The notes under the pieces were generated by a model that ran no database searches, was not told the origin of the DNA, and worked only from the letters and a program-made list of their open reading frames with translations. 33,671 nt of DNA from Micromonospora yasonensis (GTDB lineage: Bacteria > Actinomycetota > Actinomycetes > Mycobacteriales > Micromonosporaceae), in assembly GCF_026013475.1 (NCBI RefSeq), contig NZ_JAPDPH010000061.1:1-33671 (forward strand), read 5' to 3'. Made by a program: the position numbers and the translations under genes. Every line of letters starts with the position of its first letter. Within the stretch, counting starts at the first letter, position 1. Of this stretch, positions 16,504 to 23,874 are shown piece after piece.

Positions 16504-17163
16504 CTACTGCGCGGCGAGCACGTCCACGACGAAGCGCAGCGGCCCGGCCGGGCGACCGCCCGACGCGTCCTTGCCGTACGCCAGCTCGGCCGGGATGTCC
16601 AGCTGCACCCGGCTGCCCACCGGCACCCCGACCAGGCCCTGGTCCCAGCCCGGGATGACCTGCCCGACGCCGATCGCGAAGGTGGCCGGCTGGCCGTTGT
16701 TCCAGGAGGCGTCGAACTCCTTGCCGTCCTTGTAGAACACGCCCACATAGTTGGTGGTGATCTGCTGGCCCTTCTTGACCGCCGGGCCCTTGCCCTTGAT
16801 CAGGGTGGTCAAGGTGAGCTTCTTCAGCTCGCCCTTGCCGGCCTCGACCTTCGGCTTGGTGGCCAATGCCGGGTCGGCGCCCTCGGGCAGCGCCGGAGCG
16901 GCGACGGTGGGCTCGACGATCGAACTCGCCGACGGGCTGGCGTCGGCCGCCGTGGACTTCGTGTTGCCGTCACCCTTGTTGAGCCAGACGATGCCACCGA
17001 TCAGCGCGGCCACCGCGAGGACACCCACGGCCGCACCCAGCATCGACTGCCGCCGACGCCGCGCCTCGGCGGCCTTCTTCGCCGCCAGCTGGGCGGCCAG
17101 CCGCCGCTCCGCCTTGGTGCCCGGGCCCTGGCCCGCCGACCGGTTCTGCACGCGCTCGCTCAC
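16504..17163 (-). CDS. Membrane-anchored FKBP-type peptidyl-prolyl isomerase
   Basis: A 219-residue protein. A basic, Ala/Lys/Arg-rich cytoplasmic segment (1-40) is followed by one transmembrane helix (about 41-61, 'MLGAAVGVLAVAALIGGIVW'). A Ser/Ala/Pro linker comes next, then an FKBP domain from about 110 to the end: 'GQQITTNYVGVFYKDGKEFD', 'FAIGVGQVIPGWDQGLVGV', 'IPAELAYG'. The topology places the isomerase outside the membrane, where it would help fold exported proteins. GTG start at 17163 preceded by AGGGAG. It is monocistronic and divergent from the F420-type gene. Confidence 0.92.
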   Translation of the reverse strand: MSERVQNRSAGQGPGTKAERRLAAQLAAKKAAEARRRRQSMLGAAVGVLAVAALIGGIVWLNKGDGNTKSTAADASPSASSIVEPTVAAPALPEGADPALATKPKVEAGKGELKKLTLTTLIKGKGPAVKKGQQITTNYVGVFYKDGKEFDASWNNGQPATFAIGVGQVIPGWDQGLVGVPVGSRVQLDIPAELAYGKDASGGRPAGPLRFVVDVLAAQ

Positions 17164-17308
17164 GTCGACTCCCTGCTGAGTGGGGTGGGTGCGCCCTCGG
17201 CGGGCCGCCGCCGAGGCCAGCGCACACGGTACCCGGCCGGACCCCTCCGGTGCTCCTACGGCCGGCCCCGGATCGGACAGGAAACGGGTCGGCGGCGGTT
17301 TCCGGGAG

Positions 17309-17324
17309 TAGTTTCTCGACCATG
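17309..17324 (+). promoter_or_regulatory. Candidate -10 box for a leaderless mRNA (PPOX gene)
   Basis: TAGTTT at 17309-17314 is followed 7 bases later by the ATG at 17322, and no Shine-Dalgarno sequence lies between them. It matches the TAGNTT-N7-ATG arrangement at 10563-10578. Confidence 0.4.
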
Positions 17325-17714
17325 GCGATCCTCACCGAAGAAGACGTGGCCCTGCTCTCCGAACCGCAGCTCGCCCACGTGGCCACGATCGAGTCCGACG
17401 GCACCCCGCACGTCACCCCGGTCTGGGTGGACACCGACGGCGAGCACATCCTGTTCAACACCGCCAAGGGCCGGCAGAAGTACCTCAACATGGCGCGCAA
17501 CCCGATGGTCGCGGTCTCGGTCGTGGACAAGGCGAACGACTTCCGCACGCTCTGGGTGAAGGGCACCACCGAGTTCGTCACCGAGGGTGCCGACGAGCAC
17601 ATCGACCGGCTGGCGAAGAAGTACCTCGGGCAGGACACCTACCCGTTCCGCCAGCCCGGTGAGGAGCGGGTGATCGTCCGGATCACCCCGACCGAGAAGC
17701 TCGGCCGGGGCTGA
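17322..17714 (+). CDS. PPOX class F420-dependent oxidoreductase-like protein
   Basis: A 130-residue split-barrel protein. 'PQLAHVATIESDGTPHVTPV' followed by 'WVDTDGEHILFNTAKGRQKY' is the cofactor-binding beginning of the Rv1155-like PPOX proteins, which use F420 (or FMN) for hydride transfer. 'NMARNPMVAVSVVD' and 'LWVKGTTEFV' complete the barrel. The natural substrate is unknown. The ATG at 17322 is chosen because the 24-residue upstream extension is not protein-like and because a -10-like box lies 7 bases before it. The gene ends just before a dispersed palindrome. Confidence 0.88.
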   Translation: MAILTEEDVALLSEPQLAHVATIESDGTPHVTPVWVDTDGEHILFNTAKGRQKYLNMARNPMVAVSVVDKANDFRTLWVKGTTEFVTEGADEHIDRLAKKYLGQDTYPFRQPGEERVIVRITPTEKLGRG

Positions 17715-17720
17715 GGTGAA

Positions 17721-17768
17721 AGGAGGGGCCCCCTGTTAACGCCTCGCGTATTAAAAGGGGCCCCTCCT
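17721..17768. terminator. Second GGGGCCCC-armed inverted repeat, convergent terminator
   Basis: AGGAGGGGCCCC (17721-17732) pairs perfectly with GGGGCCCCTCCT (17757-17768). The interior keeps a degenerate GTTAAC/GTATTAA remnant of the palindrome at 2889-2940. It again lies between two convergent genes, the PPOX gene and ku. Confidence 0.75.
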
Positions 17769-17780
17769 AACACCAGGCGG

Positions 17781-18812
17781 TCAGGCGGTCTTGCGGGGGG
17801 CGGCCTTCTTGGCTGGGGCTTTCTTCGCGGGTGCCTTCTTGGCCGCTGCCTTCTTGGCCGGCTCCGCCTTCTTCTCCGCGGCCTTCTTCGCAGGCGCCTT
17901 CTTGGCCGGGGCTTTCTTCTCGGCAGCCTTCTTCTCGGCAGCCTTCTTGGCCGGGGCCTTCTTCGCCGCCTTCTGCGCGGATCGCGCCGCTGAGATCGGG
18001 GTGGGCTCGGCCCCGGCGCCGGCCGGCGCCTCGCCCCGGGCCGCCCGGGCCCGCTCGACCGACGCCTTCAGCGCGGCCATCAGGTCCACCGCGGCGGCCG
18101 GCGCGGCCTCTTCCTCCTCCGGCTGGACCACCTCGCGGCCCTCGATCTTGGCGTCGATGACCTCCTGCAACGCCGCCCGGTAGTCGTCGGTGAAGGCGTC
18201 CGGCTCGAACTCGCCGGCCATCGAGTCGATCAGCGAGCTGGCCATCGCCAGCTCCGGGGGGCGTACCTTCAGGTCCTCGTCGAGGAAGCCGAAGTCGGGC
18301 TGGCGTACCTCGTCCGGCCAGAGCATCGTGTTGAGCAGCAGCACGCCCTCGCGGACCCGCAGGGTGGCCAGCTGCTCCCGCTGGCGCAGCGCCACCTTGA
18401 CGATCGCCACCCGCTCCGAGTCGGCCAGCGCGTCGCGCAGCAGCACGTACGGCTTGGCGGCGGAGCTCTCCGGCTCCAGGAAGTACGCCTTGTTGTAGAG
18501 GATCGGGTCGACCTGCTCGGCGGGGACGAACTCCAGCACGTCGATCGCGTGCGAGGTGCTCAGCGGCAGCTCGGCGAAGTCCTCGTCGGTGAGGATGACC
18601 ATCTCGCCGCCGCCGATGTCGTACCCCTTGGCGATGTCGTCGTAGGTGACCTCCTCGCCGCAGACCGAGCAGGTGCGCTTGTAGCGGATGCGGCCGCCGT
18701 CATCCCGGTGCACCTGGTGGAAACGGATGTCCTTCTCCTCGGTGGCCGAGTAGACCTTCACCCCGATCGACACCAGGCCGAACGACACCGCTCCTTTCCA
18801 GATGGCCCGCAT
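17781..18812 (-). CDS. ku: Ku DNA-end-binding protein for NHEJ
   Basis: A 343-residue bacterial Ku. The Ku core (about 1-255) begins 'MRAIWKGAVSFGLVSIGVKV' and contains 'IRYKRTCSVCGEEV' and 'LPLSTSHAIDVLEF'. It forms the homodimeric ring that threads onto broken DNA ends and recruits LigD. The last 50 residues are tandem Lys/Ala repeats of the AKKAPAKK type, an extended basic tail known in actinobacterial Ku proteins that aids DNA binding. The ATG at 18812 is the conserved start; the 24-residue in-frame extension upstream was rejected. It is divergent from the LigD genes with 82 bp between, consistent with one NHEJ locus. Confidence 0.95.
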   Translation of the reverse strand: MRAIWKGAVSFGLVSIGVKVYSATEEKDIRFHQVHRDDGGRIRYKRTCSVCGEEVTYDDIAKGYDIGGGEMVILTDEDFAELPLSTSHAIDVLEFVPAEQVDPILYNKAYFLEPESSAAKPYVLLRDALADSERVAIVKVALRQREQLATLRVREGVLLLNTMLWPDEVRQPDFGFLDEDLKVRPPELAMASSLIDSMAGEFEPDAFTDDYRAALQEVIDAKIEGREVVQPEEEEAAPAAAVDLMAALKASVERARAARGEAPAGAGAEPTPISAARSAQKAAKKAPAKKAAEKKAAEKKAPAKKAPAKKAAEKKAEPAKKAAAKKAPAKKAPAKKAAPRKTA

Positions 18813-18894
18813 CCCGCGCTCCTCTCCCCGGTTCTGACCAGGATCGCAAATGATCGAACGGCACGCACGTGCTTCGGGGTGCAACTACAGTCAG

Positions 18895-19839
18895 ATGGTG
18901 CCCGGCGCGCCGTTGAAGCCGATGCTCGCGATGACCGGGCAGCTCCCGGCCGGTGCCGGCTGGGCGTATGAGTTCAAGTGGGACGGGGTCCGCGCGCTCG
19001 CCGACATCTCCCACGGCGACCGCCACTTCTACGCGCGCTCCGGCGTGGAGATCACCACCGCGTACCCGGAGCTGCTCAACCTGGCTGAGCAGGTCGACGA
19101 CGCGCTGCTGGACGGCGAGGTGGTGCTGTTCAACGAGCTCGGACAGCCCTCGTTCACGGCGCTGGCCGAGCGGATGCACGTACGGAATCCGGCCAAGGCG
19201 GCGCGGCTGGCGGCCATCATGCCCGTCACGTACATGATCTTCGACCTGCTCCGGTTGGGCGGCGAGGACCTGACCGGGCGGCCCTACCGCGAGCGGCGCG
19301 CGGCGCTGGAGTCGCTTGGGCTCGGCGCCGCCCGCTGGGCGGTGCCGCCCGCCTTCGCCGACGGCCCGGCCACCTACCAGGCGGCCGGCGAGCACGGCTT
19401 GGAGGGGGTGATGGCCAAGCGGGTCGAGTCGGCCTACCGGCCCGGGGTGCGCTCGCCCGACTGGGTCAAGGTCAAGCTGGAGGTGACCGGCGACTTCGTG
19501 GTCGGCGGCTGGCGGCCCGGCGCGCGCAAGATCGGCGGCCTGCTGGTCGGGGTGCCCCGGCCGGACGGGCGGCTCACCTACCGGGGGCGGGTCGGCGGCG
19601 GGATCGGTGCGGCGCTGGAACGGGAACTGCTGCGCGAACTGGAACCGCTGCGCGCCGGCGCGTCGCCGTTCGCCGGGGACGTGCCGCGCGAGGATGCCCG
19701 CGGCGCGATCTGGGTAACGCCCCAGGTCGTGGTGGAGGTGAAGTACGGCCAGCGCACGCCCGACGGGCGGCTGCGGTTCCCCCGGCTCCTGCGCCTGCGC
19801 CCCGACAAGCCACCGGAGGAGGTCGACGATGCCCGCTGA
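18895..19839 (+). CDS. ligD: ATP-dependent DNA ligase of NHEJ (LigD ligase domain)
   Basis: A 314-residue stand-alone ligase domain. The nucleotidyl-transfer motif I is 'YEFKWDGVRAL' with Lys28 as AMP acceptor. 'YMIFDLLRLGGEDL' is motif III/IIIa, 'LEGVMAKR' motif IV, and 'WVKVKLE' motif V. A C-terminal OB-fold follows. It seals nicks at joined ends. Bacterial LigD proteins often fuse ligase, polymerase and phosphoesterase; here the ligase is separate and no phosphoesterase gene is seen nearby. ATG at 18895, though a GTG one codon on sits 6 bases from a TACAGT box and could be a leaderless start. It overlaps the polymerase gene by 11 bp. Confidence 0.9.
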   Translation: MVPGAPLKPMLAMTGQLPAGAGWAYEFKWDGVRALADISHGDRHFYARSGVEITTAYPELLNLAEQVDDALLDGEVVLFNELGQPSFTALAERMHVRNPAKAARLAAIMPVTYMIFDLLRLGGEDLTGRPYRERRAALESLGLGAARWAVPPAFADGPATYQAAGEHGLEGVMAKRVESAYRPGVRSPDWVKVKLEVTGDFVVGGWRPGARKIGGLLVGVPRPDGRLTYRGRVGGGIGAALERELLRELEPLRAGASPFAGDVPREDARGAIWVTPQVVVEVKYGQRTPDGRLRFPRLLRLRPDKPPEEVDDAR

Positions 19840-20740
19840 CCGGCTCAGGGTGGACGTCGAGGGACGCGCCCTGGAGCTGTCCAACCTGGACAAGGTCCTC
19901 TATCCCAAGGCCGGCTTCACCAAGGGCGAGGTGATCGACTACTACACCCGGATCGCCCCGGTGCTGCTGCCGCACCTGCAGGACCGGGCGCTCACCCGGA
20001 TCCGCTATCCCAACGGCGTCGACGGCGGCTCGTTCTTCGAGAAGAATGCCCCGGCCGCGACCCCCGACTGGGTACGCACCGAGAACCTGCCCGCCCCCGG
20101 GTCGAGCAAGGGCCGGGAGACCATCGACTACGTGGTCGCCGACGACCTGCCCACCCTGGTCTGGCTGGCCAACCTCGCCGCCCTGGAGCTGCACACGCCG
20201 CAGTGGAAGATCGGCGAGTACCCGGACATGATGGTGGTCGACCTGGACCCGGGCGCCCCGGCGGCGCTGAAACAGTGCTGCCAGGTGGCCCTGCTGATGC
20301 GGGACCGGCTCGCCTCCGACGGGGTCGACAGCTACCCGAAGACCTCGGGGAAGAAGGGAATGCAGCTCTGCTGCCCGATCGCGGGAACGCAATCGTCGGA
20401 TGACGTGTCCGCTTATGCGAAGCGGATCGCGCAGGAGTTGGAGAAGGCGCACCCGAAGCTGATCGTGTCGAAGATGGCGAAGAACCTGCGGCCGGGCAAG
20501 GTCTTCATCGACTGGAGCCAGAACAACGCGGCGAAGACGACGGTGGCGCCGTACTCGCTGCGGGCCCAGGCGGTGCCGTCGGTGTCCACCCCGTTGACCT
20601 GGGACGAGGTTTCCGCTGGTGCCTCAGGGAAGCGGCCGTCGATGAAGCCGTACACCGCCGACGAGGTGCTCAAGCGGGTCGCGAAGCAGGGTGACCTGCT
20701 GGCTCCGCTGCTCGACGGTGGTCCGGAGTTGCCCGGCTGA
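19829..20740 (+). CDS. LigD-type DNA polymerase/primase domain protein
   Basis: A 303-residue archaeo-eukaryotic-primase-like polymerase. It shows 'LSNLDKVLYPKAGFTKGEVI' and 'LTRIRYPNGVDGGSFFEKNA' as in all LigD POL domains. The metal-binding pair is 'MVVDLDPG' (DxD), and a third acidic residue lies in 'VFIDWSQN'. It fills gaps and adds nucleotides at broken ends during NHEJ. In the 'SGKKGMQ' loop a Gln occupies the place of the His usual in the SGxKGxH motif of fused LigD enzymes, suggesting the stand-alone PolD branch. It overlaps the ligase gene by 11 bp and is surely co-expressed with it. Confidence 0.9.
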   Translation: MPADRLRVDVEGRALELSNLDKVLYPKAGFTKGEVIDYYTRIAPVLLPHLQDRALTRIRYPNGVDGGSFFEKNAPAATPDWVRTENLPAPGSSKGRETIDYVVADDLPTLVWLANLAALELHTPQWKIGEYPDMMVVDLDPGAPAALKQCCQVALLMRDRLASDGVDSYPKTSGKKGMQLCCPIAGTQSSDDVSAYAKRIAQELEKAHPKLIVSKMAKNLRPGKVFIDWSQNNAAKTTVAPYSLRAQAVPSVSTPLTWDEVSAGASGKRPSMKPYTADEVLKRVAKQGDLLAPLLDGGPELPG

Positions 20741-20789
20741 GGACGCCCCGCCGAGGTGGGGCGCGGGTGGCTCATGGGATACGCCCGAT

Positions 20790-20795
20790 TAGAGT
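20790..20795 (+). promoter_or_regulatory. Candidate -10 box upstream of lipoprotein gene
   Basis: TAGAGT at 20790-20795 fits the TANNNT consensus. It lies 23 bases before the lipoprotein ATG, leaving room for the GGGGAGG ribosome site. No convincing -35 was seen. Confidence 0.3.
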
Positions 20796-20818
20796 CGGAT
20801 CGACTTGGGGAGGGCGAC

Positions 20819-21409
20819 ATGACCATGCTCGACGCTATTCGCCGCATCGGCGCGTTTCTCGCCGTCGCGGCGGCGGCATTCACGGCCACGGGGTGCGGGG
20901 GAACAGACAGTCCAGGATCCGCCGCCGAATGGGTGGCGCCCGCGACCGCGACGCCCGCGGCGAGCGGACCCGCTCCGCTCAAGAAGATCACCTCCGCTTG
21001 CGCGCTGCTCCCCGCCGACGTGGTGGTCGCGGTGCTCGGCAGCTCCAGCGGCACCAAGCTGACCGCCGAGGAACAGCCGGTGGATCAGAAGGACAGCGAA
21101 CCCACGCGCGGCTGCGCCTACACGGGCAAGGGCCGGGAGGTGATGGCGATCAACGTGCTGGCACTGCGGGACCGGGCCAAGGATGGTGCCAGCGTCGTCG
21201 ACGGGATCGCGCAGAAGAGTGGCGCGAAGGTCACCCAGCTGGACGGGCTGGGCGACGCGGCGGTGACGTACGTCAGCGAGGGGACGCGGTTCCTCGTGTT
21301 CGCCGTGGCCTACGAGTCCGAGCTGCGGGTGGTGCTGTTCACCGGGCCGCCGATCGTCCCCGTGGACAAGTACCAGGAACTCGCCGAACACATCGCCCCG
21401 AAACTCTGA
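20819..21409 (+). CDS. Predicted secreted lipoprotein, DUF3558-like
   Basis: A 196-residue protein with a lipoprotein signal: Arg-Arg at 8-9, a hydrophobic stretch 10-22, and Cys26 in 'FTATGCGG' as the likely lipidated residue (the lipobox is imperfect, with Ala at -3). The mature part begins with a low-complexity linker. It then has 'ACALLPADVVVAVLG' and 'RGCAYTGKG', the cysteine pair and segment seen in DUF3558-type actinobacterial lipoproteins. It ends with an alpha/beta sensor-like fold. Function unknown. The ATG at 20819 has GGGGAGG 7 bases upstream. A regulator remnant follows directly in the same frame after the stop. Confidence 0.8.
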   Translation: MTMLDAIRRIGAFLAVAAAAFTATGCGGTDSPGSAAEWVAPATATPAASGPAPLKKITSACALLPADVVVAVLGSSSGTKLTAEEQPVDQKDSEPTRGCAYTGKGREVMAINVLALRDRAKDGASVVDGIAQKSGAKVTQLDGLGDAAVTYVSEGTRFLVFAVAYESELRVVLFTGPPIVPVDKYQELAEHIAPKL

Positions 21410-21418
21410 GGCCGGGCC

Positions 21419-21550
21419 CACGACCACGAGGCGTTGACGACCTTCTGGAGCGGGCTGCACGGGCTGGTCACGCTCATGCGCAGCGGCCGGCTCCGGCGGG
21501 CCGACCACGAGCGGCGGTTGGCGCTGTTGGTGGACCGGTTCACCCGCTGA
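21419..21550 (+). pseudogene. C-terminal remnant of a TetR-family regulator
   Basis: After the lipoprotein stop the same frame stays open for 44 codons and ends in TGA at 21548-21550. It encodes 'FWSGLHGLVTLMRSGRL' and 'RRLALLVDRFTR', which closely resemble the C-terminal dimerisation helices of TetR-type regulators (WHG class). There is no start codon with a ribosome site and no DNA-binding domain, so this is a 3' gene fragment left after a deletion or rearrangement. Confidence 0.6.
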
Positions 21551-21599
21551 CCTCCGTCCGGTGGTTAGGGTGGGCGCACCGGCAGACAGGAGTGCCCCG

Positions 21600-22337
21600 A
21601 TGGCCGTCCACGCACCCGTCCCCGTACCGGCCGACGTACCGCTGCTCACCTATCACGACGACGCCACCGGCGAGCGCACCGGGCTCACCGCGCAGCAGCT
21701 CGGCGACTGGGCGGCCCGCAGCGCCGGGCTGCTGCGGGACGGCTGCGGCCTCGGCCCGGGCAGCCGGGTCGCGGTGCTGCTGCCACCGCACTGGCGTACC
21801 GCCGCGATCCTGGTCGGGGCCTGGTCGGTGGGGATGGCGGTCTCGTTCCGGCCCCGGGCCACCGCCGGGCTGCCGGTCCTGGAACCGGGCGGCGAACGGC
21901 CGTACGACGCGGTGTTCGTGACCCCGGAACGCCTCGACGACTGGCTGGAGGATGTGCCCGACGGGACGCACCGCTATCTGGTCGGCACCGACCCGGGGCC
22001 GCTGGCCGAGGTGCCCGTCGGCTGGCTTGACTGGTCCGCCGAGGTGCTCCGGCACCCCGCCGCTCCGCCCGACTACACCGCCGTGCATCCGTCCGAGCCG
22101 GCCACCCCGGACGGCACCAGCTACGGCGCGTGGCGGCGGCTCGCGACGGAGATCGCCGAACAGCTCGACCTGCGGGCCGGCGACCGGCTGCTGGTCGACG
22201 CGGCCGAGCACGAGCAGCCGTTGAAGTGGCTGCTCGCCCCGCTGGCCGCCGGCGCGTCGGTGGTCATCTGCGCCAACCTCGACCGGTCCACGCTCGATGC
22301 CCGGGTCACCGCCGAGCAGGTCACCCGCGTGCTCTGA
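21600..22337 (+). CDS. TIGR03089 family protein
   Basis: A 245-residue protein typical of the actinobacterial TIGR03089 family. Its N-terminal half resembles the beginning of AMP-binding enzymes ('AQQLGDWAARSAGLLRDGCG', 'GSRVAVLLPPHWRTAAILVG'), but the P-loop and catalytic parts are absent. The C-terminal half has 'EQPLKWLLAPLAAGASVVIC'. No enzymatic activity is established. The ATG at 21600 follows AGGAG by 8 bases. It stands alone between the regulator remnant and the type VII-like trio. Confidence 0.82.
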   Translation: MAVHAPVPVPADVPLLTYHDDATGERTGLTAQQLGDWAARSAGLLRDGCGLGPGSRVAVLLPPHWRTAAILVGAWSVGMAVSFRPRATAGLPVLEPGGERPYDAVFVTPERLDDWLEDVPDGTHRYLVGTDPGPLAEVPVGWLDWSAEVLRHPAAPPDYTAVHPSEPATPDGTSYGAWRRLATEIAEQLDLRAGDRLLVDAAEHEQPLKWLLAPLAAGASVVICANLDRSTLDARVTAEQVTRVL

Positions 22338-22371
22338 CGCTGCGGGGACATCCGGCTGGGCAGTGATCGCC

Positions 22372-22377
22372 TACGAT
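22372..22377 (+). promoter_or_regulatory. Candidate -10 box for the type VII-like trio
   Basis: TACGAT at 22372-22377 fits TANNNT and lies 34 bases upstream of the ATG at 22412. The leader contains the purine-rich GGAGGGGAGGGG ribosome site. The -35 region is not clear. Confidence 0.35.
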
Positions 22378-22411
22378 GCCGGAGAAGTGCGGCGAGGAGG
22401 GGAGGGGCGGC

Positions 22412-23455
22412 ATGGGCGACTTCACTGTGGACCCGGAGGACGTTCGCACGCATGGGCGAACCCTCGGCACCACGGTCGCTGAGGACTACGCGCTGCAGGC
22501 GGACGAGATCGCCCGCGACGGCGTCATCGATCCGCCCGGGTTCGGTATCGCCCTGTCGCCGGCTGAAGCGATCTACATCCAGCGCCTCGAGTTCCTGGTC
22601 AAGGACGTGCAGGGCGCGGCGGACGTGTGCCGGCAGATCGGCGCGAAACTCGGCGTCGTCGCGGATCAGTACGAGCGCGCGGAGGACCTGCACGTCAGCG
22701 GGTTCGGTGGCAAGCCGGCACCGATGAGCAGCTTCGGCGACGCCTACGGCAGGACGGGCGTGGCCCAGCTGGCCCAGGATCCGGCGGCCCTCGCTGCCGT
22801 GGCCGGCTCGATCACGCTGGCGGAGATCGGCGCGGTCCTCGCCGGCATGTCGGCCTGTGCGGCGCTGTGCCCGACGTTCATCATCGGCGTGGCCGGCGCG
22901 GTGCTGTTCGTGGCCAACCCGATGGGTATCGCCCAGGCCGGCGCCGATCTGATCCGCCACGGCGACAACCTGCAGAAGGCCCTCAACGTCAACTTCGACA
23001 AGATCTGCTCGGCCGCCACCGGCACCTGGAAGGGCCAGGGCAAGGACAGTTTCGTCATCATGGCCACCAAGCTCAAGGCCCACCTGGACGAACTCGGCGC
23101 GTACGTCCGCACCCTGGGCGAGGCCCTGCACTCCCTGGAGATCGCCCTCAGCGGCCTGTGGATCGCCCTGGGTGCGATGACCGTACCGTTCCTGATCTGG
23201 CTGATCGCCATGCGCGCCGCCGAGCTCGTGCCCGGTGCCGCCGTCGTGCTCGAGCCGATCATCGAGGCCACCGGGGCGGCCGTGGCCGGCTCCGTCACCA
23301 CCATGGTCGCGGCGGTGACCGCGCTGGGCGGGCTGATCCTGGCGGTCATCAACGGGCTCGCCAAGGACTTCCTGAAGCTGATGGCGCTGCCGGACGACGG
23401 CGCCGCGGGCACGCCCGACCTGACCGAGTTCCACGTCGGCGAGAACTTCGCCTGA
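22412..23455 (+). CDS. EspC/WXG100-like type VII secretion-associated protein
   Basis: A 347-residue protein in three parts. Residues 1-95 are two amphipathic helices resembling the EspC/DUF2580 type VII substrate family ('FTVDPEDVRTHGRTLGTTVA', then 'IYIQRLEFLVKDVQGAADVC'). Residues about 125-180 hold a hydrophobic Gly/Ala helix pair. Residues about 185-245 are a WXG100-like helical hairpin with the turn 'TWKGQG' (W206-x-G208). The end (246-318) has two more hydrophobic segments. No catalytic toxin domain is seen. It is the first gene of a tight operon with a YbaB-like and a membrane protein. The ATG at 22412 follows GGAGGGGAGGGG. Assignment to type VII secretion is by fold resemblance; no ATPase or EccB/D gene is in the window. 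Confidence 0.7.
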   Translation: MGDFTVDPEDVRTHGRTLGTTVAEDYALQADEIARDGVIDPPGFGIALSPAEAIYIQRLEFLVKDVQGAADVCRQIGAKLGVVADQYERAEDLHVSGFGGKPAPMSSFGDAYGRTGVAQLAQDPAALAAVAGSITLAEIGAVLAGMSACAALCPTFIIGVAGAVLFVANPMGIAQAGADLIRHGDNLQKALNVNFDKICSAATGTWKGQGKDSFVIMATKLKAHLDELGAYVRTLGEALHSLEIALSGLWIALGAMTVPFLIWLIAMRAAELVPGAAVVLEPIIEATGAAVAGSVTTMVAAVTALGGLILAVINGLAKDFLKLMALPDDGAAGTPDLTEFHVGENFA

Positions 23456-23473
23456 TCCCGCGAAGGAGTCTTC

Positions 23474-23872
23474 GTGATCGACCCGGACGCGCGACGCCTC
23501 ATCGAGGGCATGGCTGAGCAGGCGAACCGGTTCGCCGCCAGCATGCAGAACCTCACCGGTGAGGGAGCCGACGACGCGGGGCTGGTGCGGGCGACGTGCG
23601 GCGCGAGCGGCCGCCTCGTCGACATCGAGCTGGCCGCGGAGACCCGGCGGATGCAGACCTACGAGCTGCGCGAGGCAATCCTCGCCGCCGTCGGCCGGGC
23701 CGCCGACGCGGCCAGCGCCAACCTGGCCGACGTCGTCGGGCAGATGACCCAGGGCGCCGACGCGTACGGCACCGACGCCGTCCGCCAGGCCAAGGAGCAG
23801 GTCGCCCAGTACCAGCGGCTCGTCGACGCGCAGCGGGACAAGCTCGAACAGCTACGCGCCAACCTCGGGTGA
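23474..23872 (+). CDS. YbaB/EbfC family DNA-binding-like protein
   Basis: A 132-residue protein with the YbaB/EbfC layout: an N-terminal helix ('ARRLIEGMAEQANRFAASMQ'), a central beta-hairpin ('LVRATCGASGRLVDIELAAE') and long C-terminal helices. Housekeeping YbaB coats DNA. Paralogues such as EspL in mycobacterial ESX-1 loci have this fold and act with type VII substrates, and the position just after an EspC/WXG-like gene fits that second group. GTG start at 23474 with AAGGAG 6 bases upstream, 18 bp after the previous stop. Confidence 0.8.
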   Translation: MIDPDARRLIEGMAEQANRFAASMQNLTGEGADDAGLVRATCGASGRLVDIELAAETRRMQTYELREAILAAVGRAADAASANLADVVGQMTQGADAYGTDAVRQAKEQVAQYQRLVDAQRDKLEQLRANLG

Positions 23873-23874
23873 CC

